The notes below the pieces were generated by a model that saw nothing but the letters and a program-made list of their open reading frames with translations, was not told where the DNA came from and did not search any database. From Pedobacter sp. N36a (lineage in GTDB: Bacteria; Bacteroidota; Bacteroidia; Sphingobacteriales; Sphingobacteriaceae), in NCBI RefSeq assembly GCF_014472395.1, contig NZ_JACSZW010000005.1, positions 62,001 to 126,000 of the forward strand: a stretch of DNA of 64,000 bases, written 5' to 3'. Positions 35,610-44,339 of the stretch are shown here, piece after piece. Each line of letters opens with the position of its first letter. The first letter of the stretch is position 1. The translations under genes were made by a program, and so were the position numbers.

Positions 35610-36896
35610 TTAGCGCTTGTCTAAAGGCACAAATTCTCTGTTGGTATGACCAACATACACCTGACGTGGGCGACCAATCGGTTCTTTATTCTCATGCATT
35701 TCTTTCCATTGTGCAATCCATCCTGGTAAACGTCCTAAGGCAAACAATACCGTGAACATATCTGTAGGGAAGCCTAGCGCTCTGTAAATGATTCCAGAAT
35801 AGAAATCTACGTTAGGATAAAGCTTACGTTCTACAAAGTAAGGATCGCTCAATGCAGCTTCTTCCAGTTTCTTAGCAATCTCCAATACCGGATCGTTGAT
35901 GCCTAATTTTTCTAGAATATCATCACAAGCTTTCTTAATGATTTTTGCTCTTGGATCAAAGTTTTTATATACTCTGTGTCCGAAGCCCATCATACGGAAA
36001 GGATCGTTTTTATCTTTTGCTTTGTTGATCCATTTTTCAGTATCACCACCATCTTCCTTAATGCGTTCCAGCATTTCAATTACTGCCTGGTTGGCACCAC
36101 CATGAAGCGGACCCCATAAGGCAGCGATTCCTGCAGAAACAGAAGCGTAAAGGTTACAGTCTGATGAACCTACCATTCTTACGGTCGAAGCAGAACAGTT
36201 CTGCTCATGATCCGCATGTAAGATCAATAAGGTATTCATCGCACTTACTACTACTGGATCAATATCAATTTCTTCTGTACGCTGACCGAAGATCATGTTT
36301 AAGAAATTGCTAACGTAGTCGTATTTGTTTTTTGGATAGATCAGTGGGTGACCTAAAGATTTTTTATAAATGAAAGATACAATCGTTGGGAACTTAGCCA
36401 GTAATTTAATCATGGTCAGATCCATGGTTTCTGGCGAAGAGTTTGCATTTAATGACTCTGGGTAGAAAGTAGACAAAGAGCACACCAATGAAGCCAGTTG
36501 CGCCATCGGGTGAGATTTAGAAGGGTAACCGTCTAAAAACTTCTTCATATCTTCATGAATCAGCGTATGACGGCTGATCGAAACCTGAAAATCAGTTAAT
36601 TGCTCAGTGGTAGGTAAATCGCCATATATAAGCAGGTATGCTACTTCTAAGAAGGTAGATTTTTCCGCCAGTTCTTCGATCGAATAACCACGGTATTTTA
36701 AAATCCCTTTTTCTCCGTCTAAAAAGGTAATTGCACTTTTAGTGGATCCGGTGTTTTTGTAACCAAAGTCTAAGGTAATGTGACCGGTTAAATCTCTAAG
36801 TTTAGAAATATCTATAGACTTCTCCCCTTCGGTACCGGTAATAACGGGAAATTCATAGACTTTTCCGTCAATCTTAATTTCTGCAATATCTGACAT
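35610..36896 (-). CDS. gltA: Citrate synthase, type I (hexameric-like)
   Basis: A 428-aa enzyme condensing acetyl-CoA and oxaloacetate at the entry of the TCA cycle. FLDGEKGILKYRGYSIEELA opens the catalytic part. LHADHEQNCSASTVRMVGSS holds one catalytic His, LWGPLHGGANQAVIEMLERI the second, and MGFGHRVYKNFDPRAKIIKK the third His and substrate arginine region. The C-terminal PNVDFYSGIIYRALGFP contains the catalytic Asp. RPRQVYVGHTNREFVPLDKR ends the protein. Monocistronic, with its own promoter-like region. Confidence 0.97.
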   Translation of the reverse strand: MSDIAEIKIDGKVYEFPVITGTEGEKSIDISKLRDLTGHITLDFGYKNTGSTKSAITFLDGEKGILKYRGYSIEELAEKSTFLEVAYLLIYGDLPTTEQLTDFQVSISRHTLIHEDMKKFLDGYPSKSHPMAQLASLVCSLSTFYPESLNANSSPETMDLTMIKLLAKFPTIVSFIYKKSLGHPLIYPKNKYDYVSNFLNMIFGQRTEEIDIDPVVVSAMNTLLILHADHEQNCSASTVRMVGSSDCNLYASVSAGIAALWGPLHGGANQAVIEMLERIKEDGGDTEKWINKAKDKNDPFRMMGFGHRVYKNFDPRAKIIKKACDDILEKLGINDPVLEIAKKLEEAALSDPYFVERKLYPNVDFYSGIIYRALGFPTDMFTVLFALGRLPGWIAQWKEMHENKEPIGRPRQVYVGHTNREFVPLDKR

Positions 36897-36921
36897 ATAT
36901 ATATCTTAAATTTATAATAAA

Positions 36922-36949
36922 CAAAATTAGCTATTCCATATTGAATAGC
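36922..36949 (-). promoter_or_regulatory. gltA -7 element with adjacent inverted repeat
   Basis: On the minus strand TAATTTTG (complement of 36922-36929) fits TAnnTTTG, 25 bases before the gltA ATG. Directly upstream lies the inverted repeat GCTATTC-(6)-GAATAGC at 36930-36949, well placed to be an operator between the promoter boxes. No regulator is known to me for this site. Confidence 0.4.
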
Positions 36950-37021
36950 ATTTGATCAGCGCTAACAAAACTGTTAAATAATTATTAAATGTGAGTCAAG
37001 GGTAAGTAAGAATCCGAGAAA

Positions 37022-37567
37022 TTACTTCGCTGATTTAATTTCCTCGACTACACTGCCGCACTCCATCATTTCATCTCCATAATATGGATTCTGAACTTTC
37101 TTCTCTGAAGACAACCAGTCACCGCCATCACCTTTATTGGCCATTGGACAGTGCTGTACATAAATGGTACCTGCTTCCACATCCGCATGTTTGAACAAGG
37201 CAATCAGGTCTGTACTTAAAGAAGTAAAGTCTTTTCTTTGTGCAGCGATATCTTTAGCTCCAGCGATTTTATCTGCGGTTACTGCAGTACTTTCACACCC
37301 TTTCTGACTGGCTAAGCTTGTTTTTAAGGTGGCGGCGGCTGTTTTGGCCTCTTCAAACTTAGCATTAACCAAAGCGTCTTTTAAAGCAATGTAGCCATTG
37401 TAAATAGACTGAACATTGGCATCCTTCAATTTTATGCTCAGCGGCGTTGAGGCATCAGCTACTACAGCAGTCGTAGAATCAGTAGCACTTAAAGCCACTT
37501 TCTGGTTCGTGTTGCTGGTACAAGATGTAGCCACCATAATTGCTGCTACAGCGAAGTATCTTTTCAT
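37022..37567 (-). CDS. DUF3347 lipoprotein
   Basis: A 181-aa exported lipoprotein: MKRYFAVAAIMVATSC has the lipobox ATSC with Cys16 as the lipidated residue. The mature part carries the DUF3347 domain: IYNGYIALKDALVNAKFEEA, DFTSLSTDLIALFKHADVEA and the C-terminal VQHCPMANKGDGGDWLSSEK with VQNPYYGDEMMECGSV. The Cys, His and Met residues of that tail resemble the segment found next to CusB-like metal efflux proteins, so copper or heavy-metal binding is suspected. No efflux genes are adjacent. Confidence 0.85.
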   Translation of the reverse strand: MKRYFAVAAIMVATSCTSNTNQKVALSATDSTTAVVADASTPLSIKLKDANVQSIYNGYIALKDALVNAKFEEAKTAAATLKTSLASQKGCESTAVTADKIAGAKDIAAQRKDFTSLSTDLIALFKHADVEAGTIYVQHCPMANKGDGGDWLSSEKKVQNPYYGDEMMECGSVVEEIKSAK

Positions 37568-37638
37568 ATATTGTTTTAGTTTTTATGAATAACAGAGCTA
37601 TGATATTCTGTTTTTTGGTTAAATTACAGTTTTATATT

Positions 37639-37676
37639 TAAATAAATAAAAAAGCCCCTGAAAAAAACAGGGGCTT
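37639..37676 (-). terminator. Intrinsic terminator of the outer-membrane protein gene
   Basis: AAGCCCCTG (37652-37660) pairs with CAGGGGCTT (37668-37676) over a loop of seven A. On the minus strand TTTTTATTTATT follows, so it terminates the gene ending at 37701. Confidence 0.75.
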
Positions 37677-37700
37677 AGTGTAATTAAGTCTTTTTCAGAC

Positions 37701-38204
37701 CTATAATTTAAAGCCATAAGCAATACGTAAAGCTACCTGTCCGGTATTTAAACCGCTCTTTGGTAAGCCTTCATATTTTACACCCAGATCTAAACCACTG
37801 CTCCAGGCATAACCTATTGCAGGAGAATAAAGAAATGAAGTGCCAGAATTTTTGGTCACGCCGAACGCGGCACCTACTTCTCCTAATCCATACAAGCCAG
37901 AGCCACTCTCATCAAAAAACACTTTGACACCGGCTTTAACTGGGATATATCCATAATCAGAAATTTCAACACCATTGATGGTTTTACCAGTAAAATGAGT
38001 GTACCCTGTCGTTACAGGAATAGAGACTTGTTTTGAAACATCAAATTGCATTCTTGCATCAGCACCTATGGCAAAGCCATAACCATCTGTGGTTGGAACA
38101 CCAAGATTAACACCTACACCAAGTTTCTGCGCATTTACATTCGTACTAAATAATAAAGCCATGACAGCTGCTGCCGAGGCTATAAAGGTGGTAGATTTTT
38201 TCAT
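37701..38204 (-). CDS. Outer-membrane beta-barrel protein, porin-like, 167 aa
   Basis: The start is placed at ATG 38204 rather than a further-upstream Met because MKKSTTFIASAAAVMALLFS, then TNVNAQ forms a clean signal peptide. The mature part has alternating amphipathic strands (GVGVNLGVPTTDGYGFAIGA, MQFDVSKQVSIPVTTGYTHF, GLYGLGEVGAAFG, YAWSSGLDLGVKYEGLP) and ends in ALRIAYGFKL with the terminal hydrophobic/aromatic pattern of barrel proteins. It is a small eight-stranded-type barrel. No specific transport role can be given. Confidence 0.75.
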   Translation of the reverse strand: MKKSTTFIASAAAVMALLFSTNVNAQKLGVGVNLGVPTTDGYGFAIGADARMQFDVSKQVSIPVTTGYTHFTGKTINGVEISDYGYIPVKAGVKVFFDESGSGLYGLGEVGAAFGVTKNSGTSFLYSPAIGYAWSSGLDLGVKYEGLPKSGLNTGQVALRIAYGFKL

Positions 38205-38268
38205 TTTGTAATTTCGTTGATATACTAGGTCAAATACAAAATGCATGCCACTAGAAAAAATTTACAGT

Positions 38269-39201
38269 TTAAAAAGATAAATCCTGCTGATAAGCAGTCA
38301 TGACCTGACCATATAAATCTGCTTCATTTTGAGCGGCATCAAACCAGTGAATCTTCAAACCATCCTTTTCCATCTTCCTGAAAAAAGTCATCTGACGCTT
38401 TGAAAACTGGCATATTGCCGTACCTAACCGGGTTTTCAATGTTTCATAATCCAATTCCCCATCCAGATAAGCAATGATAAATTTATATTCCAATCCGTAA
38501 AAAATTAAAGTTTCGGGCGTTACTCCCATTTCCAAGAGCATTTTCACCTCTTCAATCATTCCCGCTTTAAATCTGGCTTCCATTCTGGTCAGGATTTTTT
38601 CTCTGCGCAGGCTCACCTCCGTTTGCAATCCGACAATAAAAGGCGTGATAAATGGTCTTTTTACTGGAATAAACTCTTGGTGTTGTAAATATTCTGCGAT
38701 CTCCAAAACACGAATCAGTCTTTTATGAGAAGAAAGATCGGCATGGGCCACCCACTCCTTTGGATAATTGCTAAGCAGGGCTCTCAGTTCAGCAATATCT
38801 TTAAGCAATAGCTGCGCTCTTAAACCTTCATTCAATGGGATGGCGGTATATTCCTGTTCCAGTAGAATGCTGTGCACATACATTCCTGTACCACCGCATA
38901 GGATTGGCAAGACATTTTTGGAAGTCAGCGTTTCAAAAGTCCGATAAAAATCTTCTTTAAACTCGTTTACGTTGTACAGCGTTCCTGCTTCTTTAATATT
39001 GATTAGGTGGTAAGGAATATCCTTTCCATTGATCTTATACTCCTGCAGATCCTTTCCGGTACCGATATCCATATTTTTGAATACCTGTCTGCTATCTGCG
39101 CTAATGATTTCCCCATGAAGTGCGGAGGCCAATTTTACTGCAAGTTTTGTTTTGCCTGAGGCGGTAGGCCCGAGTATGACCAGGAGTGGGTGATGATCCA
39201 T
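38269..39201 (-). CDS. miaA: tRNA dimethylallyltransferase
   Basis: A 310-aa enzyme that adds a dimethylallyl group to A37 of tRNAs reading UNN codons. P-loop ILGPTASGKTKLAVKLASAL at about 9-28, ISADSRQVFKNMDIGTGKDL with the catalytic Asp and Arg, and LCGGTGMYVHSILL are conserved. The C-terminal KRQMTFFRKM binds tRNA. It directly abuts the upstream gene (0-base gap), the last of a three-gene run. Confidence 0.95.
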   Translation of the reverse strand: MDHHPLLVILGPTASGKTKLAVKLASALHGEIISADSRQVFKNMDIGTGKDLQEYKINGKDIPYHLINIKEAGTLYNVNEFKEDFYRTFETLTSKNVLPILCGGTGMYVHSILLEQEYTAIPLNEGLRAQLLLKDIAELRALLSNYPKEWVAHADLSSHKRLIRVLEIAEYLQHQEFIPVKRPFITPFIVGLQTEVSLRREKILTRMEARFKAGMIEEVKMLLEMGVTPETLIFYGLEYKFIIAYLDGELDYETLKTRLGTAICQFSKRQMTFFRKMEKDGLKIHWFDAAQNEADLYGQVMTAYQQDLSF

Positions 39202-40044
39202 TTACAAGTATAAGATATATTTTAAATTGCCTGTGTTGAATACAGGAAGATAATTATTTTCTATCAAAAATTGATGCTGTGCAGCTGCGTCCATCGACTT
39301 CAATGATACGAACAGCCCTGCAGGCAAGCGAAGCAAAGTTTTCCGGCTGTAGTCCGTTAAATCCAGCCACATCTCTAAAGGTTCCGTCGTATTGACCAGT
39401 TTAAAACCAGAAGTCTCATAGGCATTACCCAACGACCAGTCTCTATCGGCATAACTCATCAGGTCATTTGGCTGCAACAAATTGATAAAATGCTGGAGTA
39501 ATTTACTGAAACCTCCGGTTACGGTAAAGCCCATCTGGCTGGCGAAACGTACCAGTTCATAAGAACGGTAATCCGGGCCAATGCTTTTCATCGGCCTTGC
39601 CGCACTAAATAAAGCAACGGCTGCCAGTTCCCCCCCGATCATTAATCCGAACTTATACTTCGTTTTTGCAGAGCCCTGCAAATGATGCTGCCATAAAAAC
39701 TCATCTGCCTGCACCTGATTAATGGCCACAATTTTGCCTTTTCGGCCATGCAGTTTTTTGTTGAGTCCCAGAATAGAAGCGATTCTTGCCAATACCTGTT
39801 CCCGTCTGCTCTGCCAGATGTCTTCCCATAAATGAACTACATAGCGATTTTGCTGCTGTTCCTTTGCTTGCAGCGCGATAAAATCAGCAGGAGCCCCCGG
39901 GTCTCTTAAGGAAACTAAATGTATGGCTACTTGCTGCTGGTCCAGAAAGACCAGCTCATTCCCCTCTTCTTCGGTAAAAGCGATGCCCTTATCGGTTAAT
40001 GTCTTAATAAAATCTAATTGCCAAACCGGCCTTAATCTACCCAA
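39202..40044 (-). CDS. Hypothetical protein with phage-type endonuclease-associated domain
   Basis: A 280-aa protein with two parts. Residues about 1-90 look like a restriction-endonuclease-type alpha/beta fragment (LVFLDQQQVAIHLVSLRDPG). Residues about 105-225 contain VQADEFLWQHHLQGSAKTKY, GGELAAVALFSAARPMK, YELVRFASQMGFTVTGGFSK and DLMSYADRDWSLGNAYETSG. This resembles a domain I recall from phage and homing-endonuclease-associated hypothetical proteins. The biochemical role is unknown. It overlaps the upstream DUF1801 gene by 13 bases and ends exactly where miaA begins, so it is fixed in a chromosomal operon. Confidence 0.7.
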   Translation of the reverse strand: MGRLRPVWQLDFIKTLTDKGIAFTEEEGNELVFLDQQQVAIHLVSLRDPGAPADFIALQAKEQQQNRYVVHLWEDIWQSRREQVLARIASILGLNKKLHGRKGKIVAINQVQADEFLWQHHLQGSAKTKYKFGLMIGGELAAVALFSAARPMKSIGPDYRSYELVRFASQMGFTVTGGFSKLLQHFINLLQPNDLMSYADRDWSLGNAYETSGFKLVNTTEPLEMWLDLTDYSRKTLLRLPAGLFVSLKSMDAAAQHQFLIENNYLPVFNTGNLKYILYL

Positions 40045-40412
40045 CCCTTTTCTTTATATAATTTGAATCCTTCCCCCATCGCGCTTTCTATCATAGAAAG
40101 CAGGTCAAAATCCAGTTTTTTGATGTGGAAGCAAGACTTCCCTTTTAAATGCTTTAATAATTTCGGATCAAAAGCAGTTTTCATTTCCGGTTCCAAATAT
40201 ATCGGCATAAAATAAAAGCCGACATAATTTTTCATAATAACTACACTGGCAAAAAACCAACCCAACCGCTTCTTACCATCAATGACTACTTCTTTTTCAC
40301 TCCATAATTCATAAGCAGTTTCACTATTCACGCGGTCGTTGAATCCCATCGCTTCATAGGGTTGCATGGCGGCTCTGATGGTTTGGAAAATTTCTACAAA
40401 ATCAGTTTTCAT
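40032..40412 (-). CDS. DUF1801 (YdhG-like) protein
   Basis: A 126-aa protein of the DUF1801/YdhG superfamily. Typical features are the N-terminal helix (VEIFQTIRAAMQPYEAMGF), the central strand set GWFFASVVIMKNYVGFYFMP and the KGKSCFHIKKLDFDLLSMIE region. The family has an iron-chaperone-like fold seen in frataxin-resembling proteins, but its role is unproven. The downstream gene starts inside its last codons, indicating translational coupling. Confidence 0.75.
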   Translation of the reverse strand: MKTDFVEIFQTIRAAMQPYEAMGFNDRVNSETAYELWSEKEVVIDGKKRLGWFFASVVIMKNYVGFYFMPIYLEPEMKTAFDPKLLKHLKGKSCFHIKKLDFDLLSMIESAMGEGFKLYKEKGWVD

Positions 40413-40485
40413 GGATATCGGTTTTACAGGTGAATATAAACACTACCACCATAACATGAATTTATCAAATATTGTTTAGCGTAAC

Positions 40486-41577
40486 CTAATCCAGGTACCA
40501 TCTTTTCACAGGATATTCCTGATCCAACACAATGGCTTCGCCTAACATTGGAGTGGTAATTTTCAAGTTCAGTTCTTCTGCCTTTTTTACTGCCCTCATG
40601 ATCGGTTCATTCCAATCGTGCAACGCCAGTGTAAACTTGCCCCAATGCACAGGAAGCAAGGCCTTAGCCTTTAAATCTACTGCCGCCTGAACAGTTTGCT
40701 CTGGAAACATGTGGATCAATGGCCAGTTTACATTATACTGTCCGCATTCCAGAATGGCGAGGTCAAAAGGACCATATTTCTCTCCGTCCTGCTTGAAATG
40801 GGTATCATAACCGGAATCGCCGCCTAAGTAAAGCTTATACGCCGGTGTTTGCAGGATAAAAGCAGACCATGCCGTCTGGTTTCTTTTGAAAAGTCTGCCG
40901 GTAAAATGTCTGGCAGGTTTGGCCAAGAACTTCAGTCCATCCACTGCTTTCGCTTCTCCCCAAGCCAGTTCTGTAATTTTAGCGGCAGGAACACCCCAAC
41001 GTTCTAAATGAGCGCCTACGCCTAAAGAAGTCACAAAATGTTTCGTTTTATGTTTTAAGCGCAAAATCGTTTGATAATCCATATGGTCATAATGATCGTG
41101 CGTAATCAATACCACATCTAAATCAGGAAAATCTTCCGTCTTTACAAAATCCGTTCCGTCATAATTTTTATTGCCTAAAAATGAGAAGGGAGAAGTACGT
41201 GCAGAAAACACCGGATCCACCAAAATGTTCAATCCATTTGCCTGGAGCAGGTAAGAAGAATGGCCAAACCAAATGACTTTAACCCCTTCCACCTGAGCAA
41301 AATCCGGCTTTACGTTTGGAAGCGCCTTTTTAGGACTGGAATTATCATTCCCCTTGATCATGGCGATCACCATATCCAGGTAGCTCACATGATCTGGTTT
41401 CATGGAGGTAGGGGATAAATTCTCCAGGCCTCCATCTTTATAATTTGGCAAAGCTTTGATCTTCTCCAGCCTTGCTCCTTCTGGTAAATTTCCAAACACG
41501 GGTAAACTGATCACCCAAAAAGTAAAAATACTGATGACAATGACCAGCACTAAAAAAACATACATAAACTTCTTCAT
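40486..41577 (-). CDS. MBL-fold metallohydrolase, membrane-anchored, NAPE-PLD/UlaG-like
   Basis: A 363-aa protein. An N-terminal hydrophobic segment (KKFMYVFLVLVIVISIFTFW) anchors it, probably facing the periplasm. The metallo-beta-lactamase fold shows IWFGHSSYLLQANGLNILVD, the metal motif THDHYDHMD, AKPARHFTGR, LYLGGDSGYD and LLPVHWGKFTLALHDWNEP. This order matches N-acyl-phosphatidylethanolamine phospholipase D-like and UlaG-like hydrolases. A phospholipid substrate is possible but not shown. The gene begins exactly at the end of topB (0-base gap). Confidence 0.85.
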   Translation of the reverse strand: MKKFMYVFLVLVIVISIFTFWVISLPVFGNLPEGARLEKIKALPNYKDGGLENLSPTSMKPDHVSYLDMVIAMIKGNDNSSPKKALPNVKPDFAQVEGVKVIWFGHSSYLLQANGLNILVDPVFSARTSPFSFLGNKNYDGTDFVKTEDFPDLDVVLITHDHYDHMDYQTILRLKHKTKHFVTSLGVGAHLERWGVPAAKITELAWGEAKAVDGLKFLAKPARHFTGRLFKRNQTAWSAFILQTPAYKLYLGGDSGYDTHFKQDGEKYGPFDLAILECGQYNVNWPLIHMFPEQTVQAAVDLKAKALLPVHWGKFTLALHDWNEPIMRAVKKAEELNLKITTPMLGEAIVLDQEYPVKRWYLD

Positions 41578-43437
41578 TTAAACCCCAGCTTCCGGAACTG
41601 CTGCTGGCGGGGCCAATTTAGCTGCCAATCCATTTCCTGCAAGTAACATCTCATTGGTAATTTCCTTCGTATACTCGGTAATTTCTGCTTTAAAATCAGC
41701 CACAGAAGCTCCGGAACGGATTTCTTCGAGCCGCTTTTCCCATTGTCCTGTCAATTCTGCCTGTGCAATTTTCTGGTCCTTCACCACATCATATACGGCA
41801 AGTCCTTTAGGCGTAGGCACTAAATTTCTCTTTTCACGGATGATATATTCTCTATTGATCAGGGTCTCGATAATCGCCGCTCTTGTAGCGGGAGTCCCCA
41901 AACCACTATCTTTCATCGCATAGCGTAATTCTTCATCTTCAATATCCTTGCCTGACGTTTCTAAAGCTTTCAAAAGAGAAGCTTCATTGTACATCGGTTT
42001 AGGCTTGGTTTGTTTCTCCATGAAGGCTTTGTTCACTACTGGCAGCAGCTCTCCGGCCTTCACTTTTGGCAATGCAGGATTTTCCTCATCTTTTTTCTCT
42101 TCATCAGACTCATTAAATACGGATCTCCATCCCGCAGAACGGATCACGGTACCATTAGCGATAAATACAGAACCGGACTCCACCGTTATTTTGGTGATCT
42201 CTTTCACACATTCCTGATGGAATGCTTCCAGCATACGGCCAACCACCATGTCATAAATGGCTTGTTTATCGCCGGTCAGCTGATAAGGAGATTCCCCGGT
42301 AGGCAGAATGGCATGGTGATCCGTTACTTTCTTCGCATTGACACTGCGTTTACTCAGCTTGGCCGTACTCAGAAACTCGGCTTGCTTACCAAAATCTTTA
42401 TGGTCTTTCAGCTTTTCAATCAGCGAAGGCACCCCAGCAAATACATCATCACCGATGAACCTGCTCCCTGTACGGGGATAAGTGATCAATTTACTCTCAT
42501 ACAAGCCCTGTAACAAACTCAAAGTTTGATCAGCAGTAAATCCCTTCTTTTTATTTCCTTCCTGCTGTAAACTACTTAAATCGTGTAATAGCGGAGGTGG
42601 TTCTTTTCTTGGTTTCGCTTCTACACTGAGGATCTTCCCACCATTTGGGAAACCGGAAGCCACATCCTCGATTTTATCAAACAGTTCCTGCGCTTCTTCT
42701 TTCTTGCTGAAATTGGCAATAGACATCGCTCTAAAGAGCTGTCCATCTTTATCCAGCTGTATCGCCAGTTGGTAATACGTTTGGGGTACAAAGTTTTTGA
42801 TCTCCAGATAACGGGAACAGATCATGGCCAAAGTTGGGGTTTGCACCCGTCCCAGCGACAATACAGAGCGGTTTCCTGCGGAAATACTCAAAGCCTGGGT
42901 CGCGTTCATACCCACCAGCCAATCTGATTCTGACCTGCAATGTGCTGAATTGAACAGCGTGTCGTAGTCCGTTCCTGGTTTCAGGTTTCTAAATCCTTCT
43001 TTGATGGCTTCATCAGTCTGCGAAGAAATCCAGAGTCTTTTGAAAGGTTTTTTACATTTCAGGAAATAGTAGATGTAACGGAAAATCAATTCTCCTTCCC
43101 GCCCGGCATCCGTTGCGACAATGATCTCTGTAGCCTCATCGAACAGCATTTTGATCGTATCCAATTGTTTTCGTACCCCAGGATCCTCCACCAAACCATC
43201 TTTGGTTTTGATTTTGCGGATCGCCAGTTTAAACTTCTTGGGCAGCATCGGCAGGTGCTGTCTTCTCCAGCCAATAAAACCATATTCCTGCGGTGGCGCC
43301 AATTGAAGTAAATGACCAAAGGCCCAGGTAAATGAATACCCTTTTCCTTCAATGTAACCATCTTTTTTTGTCGTAGCACCGAAGACTTTAGCTAACTCAC
43401 GCCCTACGGAGGGTTTTTCTGCAATTACAATCTTCAT
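41578..43437 (-). CDS. topB: DNA topoisomerase III, type IA
   Basis: A 619-aa enzyme that relaxes and decatenates DNA. Toprim domain at the N-terminus (MKIVIAEKPSVGRELAKVFG, with VATDAGREGELIFRYI for Mg binding), gate region with HCRSESDWLVGMNATQALS, LGRVQTPTLAMI, and the active-site Tyr in KLITYPRTGSRFI (near residue 318). ALETSGKDIEDEELRYAMKD and GLGTPATRAAIIETLINREY follow. No C-terminal zinc ribbons, as usual for TopB. It is packed between the HDAC-like and MBL genes. Confidence 0.94.
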   Translation of the reverse strand: MKIVIAEKPSVGRELAKVFGATTKKDGYIEGKGYSFTWAFGHLLQLAPPQEYGFIGWRRQHLPMLPKKFKLAIRKIKTKDGLVEDPGVRKQLDTIKMLFDEATEIIVATDAGREGELIFRYIYYFLKCKKPFKRLWISSQTDEAIKEGFRNLKPGTDYDTLFNSAHCRSESDWLVGMNATQALSISAGNRSVLSLGRVQTPTLAMICSRYLEIKNFVPQTYYQLAIQLDKDGQLFRAMSIANFSKKEEAQELFDKIEDVASGFPNGGKILSVEAKPRKEPPPLLHDLSSLQQEGNKKKGFTADQTLSLLQGLYESKLITYPRTGSRFIGDDVFAGVPSLIEKLKDHKDFGKQAEFLSTAKLSKRSVNAKKVTDHHAILPTGESPYQLTGDKQAIYDMVVGRMLEAFHQECVKEITKITVESGSVFIANGTVIRSAGWRSVFNESDEEKKDEENPALPKVKAGELLPVVNKAFMEKQTKPKPMYNEASLLKALETSGKDIEDEELRYAMKDSGLGTPATRAAIIETLINREYIIREKRNLVPTPKGLAVYDVVKDQKIAQAELTGQWEKRLEEIRSGASVADFKAEITEYTKEITNEMLLAGNGLAAKLAPPAAVPEAGV

Positions 43438-43439
43438 AA

Positions 43440-44339
43440 TTATTCAAAAATATCTAAACCAATTTTAAAAGTATGACAATGTGCTTCCACAATGTCTTTG
43501 ATGTTCGGGGAATATCCCCCGCCCATGCTCACCTGTACCGGCAGGCTGTGGTCTTTGCAAAAAGTAAATACCATTTTATCGCGGGCCTTGCAGCCTTCTT
43601 TTGATAAAGCCAGTTTGCCCAGCTTATCCGTTTCCAGTACGTCCACGCCAGATAGGTAAAATACGAAATCAGGCTGATGTTTCAGCAGTTCCGACAGTGC
43701 GGCCTCCAGCTTAGCTAGAAACTGATCGTCCTTTAAACCATCTTCCAAAGGGATATCGAGGTTAGAAACCTCCTTTCTAAATGGAAAATTCTTATCGCCG
43801 TGCATGGAAAAAGTGAATACCCGATCTTCCTTCTCAAAAATCTCTGCAGTACCATTTCCCTGATGCACATCCAAATCTATGATTAAGATCCGCTGTGACA
43901 AGCCTTTACTTAACAAATAATGCGCGGCAATCGCCTGATCATTCAGCAAACAAAATCCTTCTCCCCAATTGCTTCCGGCGTGATGGGTGCCACCAGCCAC
44001 ATTAAAGGCGATCCCATCTGACTGAGCGAAAATGGCGCCATCTATTGTTCCCTGTGCAATCCGCAGCTCTCTTTCCAGCAATTGCGCATTTAAAGGGAAA
44101 CCAATTCTTCGCTGCTCCCTTGCCGGCAGGCTCAGGTCCCGTAATTGTGCCCAATATGCAGGATCATGTGCCAGCAGTACCGACGCTTCCTTTGCTGCCG
44201 AGGGCTCAAATAGCTGTGCTCTGGTGATGACTCCTTCATGGAGCAACTGTTCAGGGATCAGCTCGTATTTCAGCATGGGAAAACGATGGCCATCAGGTAA
44301 AGGATGGGCAAACAAAGGGTGCCAGGCAATCCTCCCCAT
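43440..44339 (-). CDS. Histone deacetylase-family hydrolase (AcuC/HDAC superfamily)
   Basis: A 299-aa zinc-dependent amidohydrolase. GIAFNVAGGTHHAGSNWGEG with FCLLNDQAIAA carries the paired catalytic histidines; ILIIDLDVHQGNGTAEIFEK has the zinc-binding Asp-x-His; FSMHGDKNFPF and FYLSGVDVLETDKLGKLALS complete the site. Bacterial members deacetylate acetylated proteins, polyamines or small acetylated amines; the substrate here is unknown. Given the Hc1-like histone protein elsewhere in the window a link is tempting but unsupported. Gaps to its neighbours are 0 and 2 bases. Confidence 0.9.
   Translation of the reverse strand: MGRIAWHPLFAHPLPDGHRFPMLKYELIPEQLLHEGVITRAQLFEPSAAKEASVLLAHDPAYWAQLRDLSLPAREQRRIGFPLNAQLLERELRIAQGTIDGAIFAQSDGIAFNVAGGTHHAGSNWGEGFCLLNDQAIAAHYLLSKGLSQRILIIDLDVHQGNGTAEIFEKEDRVFTFSMHGDKNFPFRKEVSNLDIPLEDGLKDDQFLAKLEAALSELLKHQPDFVFYLSGVDVLETDKLGKLALSKEGCKARDKMVFTFCKDHSLPVQVSMGGGYSPNIKDIVEAHCHTFKIGLDIFE

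Noticed and set aside
41578..43437. topB as a mark of an integrated conjugative element, where TopB-like genes are common.
   Set aside because: No tra, mob, integrase or attachment repeats nearby; neighbours are chromosomal metabolism genes.
43440..44339. A functional pair of the HDAC-like enzyme with the Hc1 histone-like protein.
   Set aside because: The genes are 36 kb apart, and bacterial HDAC-family enzymes usually act on other substrates; nothing in the sequence links them.
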